A stretch of DNA of 64,000 nt, taken from positions 59,199 through 123,198 of the forward strand of contig JAVKDJ010000028.1 of the NCBI GenBank assembly GCA_040222275.1, given 5' to 3'. The translations under genes were made by a program, and so were the position numbers. The DNA is from CAXBNB01 sp040222275 (GTDB taxonomy: Bacteria > Bacteroidota > Bacteroidia > Cytophagales > Cyclobacteriaceae). Under the pieces are notes generated by a model, which worked only from the letters and a program-made list of their open reading frames with translations, had not been told where the DNA came from and made no database searches. Positions 51,738 through 61,000 of the stretch are shown one piece after another. Within the stretch, counting starts at the first letter, position 1. Every line of letters starts with the position of its first letter.

Positions 51738-52529
51738 TTACTTTTTCTTCTTATTGGAAAGCTTGTTTGTACTGGATCCTTTGCGCCGATCGGTAGGGTT
51801 GTACCCAAAAAGGTAAGAAACTGAAAATACCACCATGTCGTTGGCAAATTGGATATTGGGCTTATAAGTAATCCCCTCTACCAACTCCAGGTCATCGTTG
51901 AATCCCATGTTGGAGTGGCCTATTCCATATTTTACTTCTACAGCCAACCTTTGGCCTGAAGCCAGGTCGATCAAAGTACCTATACCAACATCCAATCCAT
52001 ATTGCAGGCGGTTTGGACGAGGTACCACCAGTGTTTGATTGCCCGCTCCTCCAAGGTTATCGCTGAATTCAACGGTATAACTGCCCCCGGGCACACCGAA
52101 GTTGTCACTGGCCTCCTGGCTCACATAGCTACCCGATCCATTGACCCAATAGCTCATCCTTGGGCCAAACAATCCATACAAAGACACTACACCTTCCATA
52201 AAGGCAAAACGGCCATGCATGCTCGTGGTAAGGAAAGTGTAATCTGTCCTATGGTCAAGTACCGCTGTATCCACCTTATTTCTCACCCTGTTCCGCACTT
52301 TTTGGTAAATCAATTCAGTATGGACTGCAAACCTCTGCTCTGTGGTATATTGTAGTGCAAACCCAGCGTGCCAGTTGAGGTCTTTATCTACATCGTATTG
52401 TTTAGAATAATCTTTGGCCTGGTAGGAATGCTTGGTAAACTGACCTCCTATCTTTGGCCCAAACCAAAACTGGGCTTGAATTCCGGTTGAAATCAAAAAA
52501 GCAAAAGAAAAGATAATTAAAAACCTCAT
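51738..52529 (-). CDS. PorT-like outer-membrane beta-barrel protein
   Basis: 263 residues. Signal peptide (FLIIFSFAFLISTGIQAQ) then FWFGPKIGGQFTKHSY and repeated amphipathic strands; ends in a basic tail, RRKGSSTNKLSNKKKK. The pattern resembles the outer-membrane barrel (PorT/OMP_b-brl_2) family. Divergent from the PorP/SprF gene, so a link to gliding or T9SS is possible but not shown. Confidence 0.65.
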   Translation of the reverse strand: MRFLIIFSFAFLISTGIQAQFWFGPKIGGQFTKHSYQAKDYSKQYDVDKDLNWHAGFALQYTTEQRFAVHTELIYQKVRNRVRNKVDTAVLDHRTDYTFLTTSMHGRFAFMEGVVSLYGLFGPRMSYWVNGSGSYVSQEASDNFGVPGGSYTVEFSDNLGGAGNQTLVVPRPNRLQYGLDVGIGTLIDLASGQRLAVEVKYGIGHSNMGFNDDLELVEGITYKPNIQFANDMVVFSVSYLFGYNPTDRRKGSSTNKLSNKKKK

Positions 52530-52877
52530 GTGCGTTATAAAAAAGGATTGGCGCTATTTTTCAAAATCAAAGACTAAAAATACAAAATATTTCTATAAAA
52601 TATTCGAAAAGTTAAACAATTGAACTTTCAACACTCCAATTCAAGTATTAATATCCGAAAATACAATTAAAATTTAAGTATCACTATGGATTGCTGGTTG
52701 GATTTTTAAATACTAACAATTCAAATCAATTCATTCATTTATTCCTGGAATTATAAACTAAATGATATGTAATATGAACTTTTTGATGATATTGATATAG
52801 ATTTGATACATATTCATTTTTTATTGATAAATTTTACAAACCACCGCTAAAGCGATTTATAATCATATATTTTCCCA
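52530..52877 (+). promoter_or_regulatory. AT-rich divergent promoter region before the PorP/SprF gene
   Basis: On the plus strand TAGATTTG (52798-52805) fits the -7 box about 70 bp before the ATG at 52878. A good -33 box at the usual distance is not seen. The rest of the 348-bp interval holds nothing else that I recognise. Confidence 0.4.
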
Positions 52878-54449
52878 ATGAAGAAATTATTCGCAAGCTG
52901 TCTTTTTTTCTTTCTTTTCAATCAATTGTTGGCGCAGGAACAACGGGTATTTAGCCAGTTTTTCATGAACCCGTATATATACAACCCCGCCTATGTCGGG
53001 GTGGAAGGCCATACGGCCCTCTTTGTGATGTACAGGGCTCAATATACCAGCTTACAGGGTGGGCCTAGTTTTTCACATGCTGCTATTCACACTCCATTAA
53101 AGGGTGGTATAGGCCTGGGCGGTATGTTGTTCAACGAACAGGAAGGAGGCATATTGAATACATCAGGTTTCAAAGTTTCAGCTGGTTATCTGGCCGCATT
53201 CGACCGCAAACACTACCTGCGGTTTGGAATGTCGTTAGGGGCAGGTACCACTACGCTCGACGACTCTGACCCTGCAATCGCCGCAGATATCTTTGGCGAT
53301 CCGGCTTTCAGCAATTTGTCTAATAAATATATGATTGCCGACTTTGGCATGACCTACCACTTTGGTCATTTCAACGTAGGGCTATCCATTCCCAACCTGG
53401 TAGGCAGGGAAGTGATCTCTTCGGAATCCTTCTCCCCTATTAAGATTTCCCCAATGGACAACATTCTGATAAAGATGAACTACCGTGGGCACATTGGACA
53501 CGATTTTGCCATAGAGCCACACCTATTATATAGGTATTCGAATATCACTACCAGTCAGTATGAGGCCGCACTCATCGCCCACATCAAACATATCGTATGG
53601 GTTGGTGGCTCGTACCGGGAAGGTGCCGGTATAAATGCACTGGTTGGTTTTAAGGTAAAAGAAAAACTCGGGATAGGGTACGCCTTTGAATTGGGCAATT
53701 CAAAAATTGCTTCCATTACAGGAAATACCCACGAAATCCATATCGGTTACCACCTAAGCGAGCATAAAAAACACCATGGACACCATCATTCCTTTATAAA
53801 GTCGCACAAGCTCACTGCTGAGGAAAGGGCAAAGCTGGCCGAAGAAAAAAGGTTGAAGAAAGAGGAAAAAGAGCGCAGGGAACAGGAACGGTTGGCCAAA
53901 CTAAATGAAAAGCCTGAAGAAAAAGAAGTAGAGGACAATACGGGTCAAACTACGGATGATACACCCAAAGAAACACCTGCTGAACGCAACAATACACAGC
54001 AGCAGCAACAAAATCAGGACAACCAACAACAGGAAATCAGGCAAAGTCCCGACCGTACTACGACCCCTAAAGAAAACCAGGAAATACAGAATACAACTGG
54101 AAATAATAACGTAAGGACCAATCCACCAACTACCGGAACTGCCCCAACCGGAACAGTCACCTCGCCTGAAGGTGCTCCACGTGTAAAACGTGGGACACAC
54201 TACCTGGAATTACCACCAGGCAACCACGTAGTGGCAGGGGCTTTTAGCGAATTTCAACGTGCGGAAGACTATAGTGACAAAATGTTTGAAAGAGGTTTTC
54301 ATGACACCATAGTAGGTTACCAATCCGAAAAGGGATATTACTATGTGGTGTTGTTCAGATCGGCCAATCATAGCGTGGCTGCTGCACAGAGAAACAGGAT
54401 CAGGCAAAGCCCCGATTTGGCTGACGTGTGGATATTGACAGTAGAATAA
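52878..54449 (+). CDS. PorP/SprF family protein with a C-terminal SPOR domain
   Basis: 523 residues. Signal peptide then the PorP/SprF opening QRVFSQFFMNPYIYNPAYVG and an outer-membrane barrel to about residue 300 (IGYHLSEHKK). A charged, Gln-rich linker (~300-440) leads to a SPOR-type domain (~440-523; GNHVVAGAFSEFQRAEDYSDKM). Family members are usually ~300-340 residues and help deliver specific T9SS cargo such as SprB, so the SPOR tail is an extra peptidoglycan-binding module. The next two genes encode secreted repeat proteins. Confidence 0.87.
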   Translation: MKKLFASCLFFFLFNQLLAQEQRVFSQFFMNPYIYNPAYVGVEGHTALFVMYRAQYTSLQGGPSFSHAAIHTPLKGGIGLGGMLFNEQEGGILNTSGFKVSAGYLAAFDRKHYLRFGMSLGAGTTTLDDSDPAIAADIFGDPAFSNLSNKYMIADFGMTYHFGHFNVGLSIPNLVGREVISSESFSPIKISPMDNILIKMNYRGHIGHDFAIEPHLLYRYSNITTSQYEAALIAHIKHIVWVGGSYREGAGINALVGFKVKEKLGIGYAFELGNSKIASITGNTHEIHIGYHLSEHKKHHGHHHSFIKSHKLTAEERAKLAEEKRLKKEEKERREQERLAKLNEKPEEKEVEDNTGQTTDDTPKETPAERNNTQQQQQNQDNQQQEIRQSPDRTTTPKENQEIQNTTGNNNVRTNPPTTGTAPTGTVTSPEGAPRVKRGTHYLELPPGNHVVAGAFSEFQRAEDYSDKMFERGFHDTIVGYQSEKGYYYVVLFRSANHSVAAAQRNRIRQSPDLADVWILTVE

Positions 54450-54476
54450 ATTGGGGATTGTATAAAGCATTGAGTT

Positions 54477-57400
54477 ATGAATATTTCTAAAAATACTATC
54501 ATTGGTTTTCTATTGTTAATTACTGTAAACCAATCATTTGCACAGGTTCCTTACATCAACAGCATAGAACCCACCACCGGCACTTTCGGTGAAACTGTGA
54601 CCATATCAGGTTCCAACTTTTCCACCAATATCGCCGATATGGAAGTGAGGTTTGGGGCGGCTGTCGCCACTGTGACTTCTGCCACTGCCAGTCTGCTGGA
54701 AGTAACCGTACCGGCAGGTGCTACTACTGACAATATTAGTGTCACCAATACCAGCGGTAGCACCGTAAAAACAGCCTACTCCAACCAATTATTCCACATA
54801 AGTTTTGGAGGCAGCAAAGGTGTAGCAGGCAGCTTCGATCCTCAGGTATTGGTAAATGACGGTCCTTCAGATTTCGGCACTTATGACTTATGTCTTTGTG
54901 ATTTTGACAAAGATGGCCTTTCAGATGTGGCCGTCACCAACAACGAATCACAGAACATAGTTATCCATGATAATAACAGCACTACTTCTACCAATAACTT
55001 CATCAGATCTCAAATATCTGCAGGTTTTGCAACGATTAACACAGTTTGTGGGGACCTGGATGGAGACGGCTGGCCCGACCTGGTAGCTACCCAGGGAGAT
55101 GCCAGCAACAACAGGATTTTTATATTCCGCAACCAGGCCAACGGCACTGTGAGTTTTGCGGCACCTATTACACTTACCCTCCCATCTGACAATGGCAACC
55201 TTAGATTGGCACGTCGGGTGTCTATTCAGGATTTGGATTTGGATGGAAATCCTGAAATTATTGTATCCAACACATCTGACAACAAAATAGATGTTTTTAA
55301 AAACAACAGTATTCAGGGCACTATCACCATGAATACCACTTCACAGCAATTCACAATGGAGGCGAGTGATACAAGGGTTGGTGGGCTCGTGGGCCTGGAT
55401 GTAAAAGACCTTAACAATGATGGCCTCCCTGAGGTTGTTGCAACGTTTAACAGGAATTCGAACGTTTATGTGCTTCCCAATTCCAGTCAGCCAGGTTCTA
55501 TATCCTTTGAAAGTTCTAAAGAATTCAGTGCTAGCGGTGCATTTCAAAACCTCAAAGTCGGCGACATCAACCAGGATGGCTTTAACGATGTAATACTGAC
55601 TGCCAGTAATGCCGGAACACCGGCAAGTGCCATAGTAATTGTAGAAAACAAAACAGCATCTGCTGGTGGCAGCATTAGTATGGAAAGCGCCGCAACAATA
55701 TCAGGTATCTCCTCGCCCTGGGGACTAGATATTGGGGATGTAGATGGGGATGGCAGTGTTGACATTGCAGTGGCTTCAGTGGGCTCCCCCGGTAAAATTT
55801 TTGTACTGCTTGCAGACAACCCTACAGCTTTTACCTTCACCACCACAGAGATTTCCACTACCTCCAACTCAAGAAATGTGAAAATTGGTGATTTGAACGG
55901 GGACGGTAAACCTGACCTGGCGTTCACACATAATGTAACATCTGGAAGTACAGGTGAATTGTCCGTAGTAATGAACAGAAACTGTGTGATTCCTGTAATC
56001 ACCCCTTCAGGAAATACCGATGTTTGTAATGGCCAGGTTTTTACTTTAACCGCGACCAACAGTAGCAGTGCTACCTATACCTGGAAAAGAAATGGAATAG
56101 ACCAGGCAGAAACATCCAACACGCTGGTAGTACCCACCGGAGGAAATGGCACATTTAATTTTACTGTAACGGTTGCCGATCAGGGGTGCACCCAGGTTTC
56201 AGATCAGGTAACCATCGTTGTAGAGGATGGTGGCATCACTGCCCCTACCCCATCGAGCAGTCCTGCGGGTTTGCGTTGTAGTGGTGACGAAGTTACCTTA
56301 ATGGCCGGACAGACATACGACAGCTACGTCTGGACAGGCCCTAATGGGTTTACCTCTACAGACCAGAATCCTGTAATTTCATCTATTTCACAAAATATGT
56401 CTGGAAAATACAAGGTATTCGGGCGAGACGCCAATGGCTGTGTGAGTGAAACCAAGGAAGTGGTGGTTACCGTAGAAAACCTTCCTGTAATTTCCGTAAA
56501 CAATGCCGATGAAGATATTTTCTGTACTGGCTCAAGTGCCATGTTGTCTGTAACTGATTTCGGCAGTGACTATACTTACGCCTGGAACAAAGACGGGGCA
56601 ACCACCGGCCAAACCGGTACAACCATAACAGTATCCGAATCCGGTAACTATTCGGCCATCATCACCAGTGTAGCCAACAGTTGCCAGTTTGAAAGCCCCG
56701 CACGTACATTGAGTGCCATTCCTGTGCCTTCCAACAGCATTACATCAGACCCTGTAAGTGGTTTGATCTGTGAGGACCTTTCCATAGGGTTTAGTACTAC
56801 TGCTGGCGATCAAAACGGACAACCAGTTACCCATTCCTGGGATTACGGGGATGCCTCACCCGTAGAGCAGGGTGCGGCAGTAAGCCACACCTATGCTGAT
56901 CCGGCAACACCTACGGTCACCCTGACTACTATATATACCAATATTACCAATTGCCCGTCGGAGATAAGTACAAAAGAAATTACGGTGCAGGGTGTGCCCA
57001 ATACCACCAATGGCTCCACTATTGCTGTCACAACAGGTAGCGGATCAACTGACAAATGCCCTAGTGAAGAGCTACAACTGAGCCTTGGGGATACGTTCAC
57101 CAACTATTCATGGACCAGCGACCTGGAACCGGGCACTGAATATTCAACCACCAATTCCATGGGTGCCATAAGACCTATCAAAGGTGATCCAACGGTCGCT
57201 TATACTGTATCAGCAACTGATGCTGCCGGATGCGATTTCACTGCCTCCATTGGGATTTCCCTCAAGGCCGCCGAAGGCATTTCCATTACCACACTGGAAG
57301 AAACCAATGTAAACGACGATGGTGAAAATGAAATCCAGTTGGATGAGGACCAACTTTCTGTGGACCTTTCTGTCACCAATGCTACCGGGATTACCTGGAC

Positions 57401-57827
57401 ACCTGAAGAAATATTTGACAACCCTGAAGCCATCGATGTAACAGCCATACCTAACGACATCAACATCCTAATTAAAGTATTTGGGACCGATCCCGGAGGA
57501 TGCCTTGAGTCGGACTCTATTCGCGTAATAAACCCTCTGGTAAGGGCAAAAAGGGTATTTTCCCCCAACGGGGACGGTATAGGTGACGAATGCTGGGAAA
57601 TTACCAATGCACGGTCTAAACTGGATGGATGTACCATATTCATATTCGACAGCAAGGGCCAGGTCATCAAGCAGGAAGAAATCTCCCCGCAGACCGACGA
57701 TTGTGTCTGGGATGGTACCCGCAATGGGTTGTTATTACCGGAAGGAATATATTACTATGCCCTGAAATGCGTCAATAATGCCAATGTCCCTACAAACCTG
57801 TCCGGGTCTATTTTAATGGGACGGTAA
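54477..57827 (+). CDS. T9SS-exported repeat protein with gliding-motility C-terminal domain
   Basis: 1116 residues. Signal peptide, an IPT/TIG domain (~25-105), FG-GAP/VCBS repeats (~125-500, e.g. DLDGDGWPDLVATQ, DVDGDGSVDIAVAS), several Ig/PKD-like domains (~505-1000), and the 'gliding motility-associated' type-B sorting domain at the end (FSPNGDGIGDECWEI...GLLLPEGIYYYAL). It is secreted through the T9SS and probably displayed on the cell surface. It follows the PorP/SprF gene by 27 bp. Confidence 0.88.
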   Translation: MNISKNTIIGFLLLITVNQSFAQVPYINSIEPTTGTFGETVTISGSNFSTNIADMEVRFGAAVATVTSATASLLEVTVPAGATTDNISVTNTSGSTVKTAYSNQLFHISFGGSKGVAGSFDPQVLVNDGPSDFGTYDLCLCDFDKDGLSDVAVTNNESQNIVIHDNNSTTSTNNFIRSQISAGFATINTVCGDLDGDGWPDLVATQGDASNNRIFIFRNQANGTVSFAAPITLTLPSDNGNLRLARRVSIQDLDLDGNPEIIVSNTSDNKIDVFKNNSIQGTITMNTTSQQFTMEASDTRVGGLVGLDVKDLNNDGLPEVVATFNRNSNVYVLPNSSQPGSISFESSKEFSASGAFQNLKVGDINQDGFNDVILTASNAGTPASAIVIVENKTASAGGSISMESAATISGISSPWGLDIGDVDGDGSVDIAVASVGSPGKIFVLLADNPTAFTFTTTEISTTSNSRNVKIGDLNGDGKPDLAFTHNVTSGSTGELSVVMNRNCVIPVITPSGNTDVCNGQVFTLTATNSSSATYTWKRNGIDQAETSNTLVVPTGGNGTFNFTVTVADQGCTQVSDQVTIVVEDGGITAPTPSSSPAGLRCSGDEVTLMAGQTYDSYVWTGPNGFTSTDQNPVISSISQNMSGKYKVFGRDANGCVSETKEVVVTVENLPVISVNNADEDIFCTGSSAMLSVTDFGSDYTYAWNKDGATTGQTGTTITVSESGNYSAIITSVANSCQFESPARTLSAIPVPSNSITSDPVSGLICEDLSIGFSTTAGDQNGQPVTHSWDYGDASPVEQGAAVSHTYADPATPTVTLTTIYTNITNCPSEISTKEITVQGVPNTTNGSTIAVTTGSGSTDKCPSEELQLSLGDTFTNYSWTSDLEPGTEYSTTNSMGAIRPIKGDPTVAYTVSATDAAGCDFTASIGISLKAAEGISITTLEETNVNDDGENEIQLDEDQLSVDLSVTNATGITWTPEEIFDNPEAIDVTAIPNDINILIKVFGTDPGGCLESDSIRVINPLVRAKRVFSPNGDGIGDECWEITNARSKLDGCTIFIFDSKGQVIKQEEISPQTDDCVWDGTRNGLLLPEGIYYYALKCVNNANVPTNLSGSILMGR

Positions 57828-58054
57828 TCAGAAGATGCTTGCCACTCATGGCCTGAAAGGTGTTATTCATCGAAATATCACCTTAAATAAATTCTATTTT
57901 ATATCAAATTAATGCATTTTTTAAAATTTAGCCTATATTTAGGAGTTAAAGTGCCACAGTTATGCATTGTTCAGAGAGTGGTATTTGTACTTTTTAGTGA
58001 TTAGTGGCTAAAAATATATTTATATTTAATGGAAATTTATACCGACCGATTGAT

Positions 58055-61000
58055 ATGAAAAGCTATAGGAAGATCTTATTATTATTCACTTTTGTATTCA
58101 ATACTTTTTTGCTGTATGGTCAGGAGACTTGCGATGATGGTATTGATAACGATGGTGATGGTTTCATCGACTGTTATGATGCTGACTGTACAAATGATGG
58201 GGATTGTGCCAGTTTCTACTTTGGAAATTCAGTAGTCTGTCGCAATGAACCAACGGTCAATCCGGCATTCAATATCAAATTGCAATGGGGGTCGGACAAC
58301 CGGACTGCCAACAACTCATCTTTGCCAGCGGTCGGTGATATAGATGGGGATGGCATCCCCGAGGTGGTAGTTTCCAACAGGAGTACCAACCAGTTATCCA
58401 TTCTTAATGGTATTGACGGGGCAACCGAAAGATCAATCTTTGCGGATCCACTAAGCAACTATAAAATCAGCCATGATGTGACCATAGCCAACATTGATAA
58501 CGACGAATGTGGTGAAATTTTCATGGCAGGTGCCTATACTTCAGGCACCATTACGGCTTATGATTGTAACTTAACATTATTATGGGAAACCACCGTGCCA
58601 GACAACAGAACTGGTGCCATTTCTGTAGCCGATTTCAATCAGGACGGCACTCCAGAGCTTATGGTCGGTAATGGAATCTACAATGCAACCACCGGTGCTG
58701 TAATTATTTCACCAACGTCTCCCATGGCTACTACCGGGTTTTATGGTACCACTGCAGTTGATATACTTCCCGATGGTGCATGCGATGACTGTCAGGGGTT
58801 GGAAATGGTTGCGGGTGGGTTGATTTACTCTATAGATATAGCTACAGGCACCAGAACAGTAGAAAGAGACATCAACGACCTGTTGAATGGAGTCAATGAA
58901 TGGTCGATTGATGACTACTCTGGCTATTACAACATGAACTTCTCGGCTGTAGCCGATTACAACCAGGATGGTACTACAGCCAACCCTAAACTAGATGTTT
59001 TATTCAATGGCAAAAACGGTAACGGAAAAATTGTGATTTATTTCTGGGACGTGACCAACAATACAGTCACCACATTTAGCGCACTCAATGATGACGACCA
59101 TTGGCTCGGAACAGGGCGTATCAACATCTCTGATTTAGACAATGATGGCCAACTCAATGCATCCTTTGTATCCGACCAGACCCTATATGCCCTGGATGAA
59201 AATTTTGACATACTCTGGACCAAAGGAATTACAGAAGGTTCCTCCGGAATCACAGGCTGTTCGGTATTTGATTTCAATGATGACGGGGCTGCCGAAGTAT
59301 TGTATCGTAGTGAAACAACACTTCATATTATAGATGGTACTGATGGTAGTTCCAGAACAACTAAAGCATGTATATCTCTTACCTGGGACGAGTATCCAAT
59401 TGTTGCAGACGTAGATGGCGATGGAGCAAGTGAAATCTGCCTGGCTTGTGCTACCAGCAACAGTAGTGACAAATACAGTAGCTCCGATGGTCAAATAAGA
59501 GTTTATGAATCAGATGGTGAAGATTGGCAACCCTCCAGGGAAGTCTGGAACCAACATGCATACTTTAATGTGAACGTCAATGATAACCTGACCATCCCGG
59601 TGGTTCAGCAAAACCCGGGCGCTGTGTTTTCCACCAATGTTTGTACTGCTGGACCTAACCGTCCACTGAATACTTTCCTGAACCAGGCACCTGTTTTGAA
59701 CGAGCAAGGTTGTCCTTCATACGTTTCTCCGGATTTGGAACTGTTGGACAATTTAATGGCAGATTCTCCTCAATGTCCTGATACTCAGTTCAACGTTTCA
59801 TTTGACGTAAGAAACTCCGGGGATATTGCCCTAAGTAATTCGTTCCCAGTTACCTTTTATGCTGGAGACCCTGCCCTATCTACTTCTATAAAACTTAACA
59901 CTGCGGTTGCCACCGTTGAAAACCTGGAAGTGGGTGAAACGGAATCCATTACTCTTCAGGTAACAGGCCCTGGCGGTTCTGGTTTCGATTTGTTCGTGTC
60001 CATCAATGACAATGGATCTCAAGATCCTCCGATGACCACTCCCATTGGAACGGTTACGGAATGTGATAAAACTAACAACCTGGCCTCTACACCTATCACA
60101 AGCTTACCTTTTGAGATTTTTGCAAACAAAGTCAAAGACAATGAGCTCTGCGACCCAACTTTTTCTGATAATGGTATTGCTAGGGCATACTACATTGGAA
60201 CTACAGCAGCTACATCTTCCATAATATGGAATGAAGATTTCGAAGATTTAAACGTAGGTGATATAGAAGATAACGGGACAACTGGCTGGAGCAGGACTTA
60301 TGATAATGACGGGTCAGCTGCTGTGGGCCAAAGTGGTGGAAACAAATGGTTTCGTGTCAATGATGCTGATTCTGAAGTGGTCTGGGAATCAGATCCAATA
60401 AATATCAATGGACAAGACCATATAGACATTTCTTGGTTCATTAAAGAATCAGGAAACCATGAAAACAGTGACTACATACGCTTGTATTATCAAGTTGCCG
60501 GCGGAAATTTAGAAGCACTTGACAATGGTACATTCAGCAATGATTATGGAGAAGAAACTGCAACAGCTTCTTTCGACAATGTAACATCCGCCGCAACGAT
60601 GATTTTAAGGGCTGAAATCCTCAATAATAGTAGCAATGAATATGACTACATGGACAATATTGTGGTGACCGGCACTGTAAATGCAGCCAGTGGTGAAACA
60701 ACAACCGGTGCTACTTTCGAATGGTACAATGGCACTGATTTCGCATCAGGCCCTGTCTTTACTGGAGCTAATGTGACAGATATGCCGCATGGCACATACT
60801 CTGTTTTTGCCATTCTGGGTTCCAACTCCTGTCCTTCTGATACCGCAACTGTGGTCATAGATTTGATAGAAGAAGATCCTGTGATAAAGATCAACAAACT
60901 GGCTGACCTTACCGACTGTGAAGTGCCCAATGGCAAATTGGAAGCTGTGGTAATAGTAGATGGACAAGAGGTAACTGCGGGGTACGATTTTACCTGGTAT

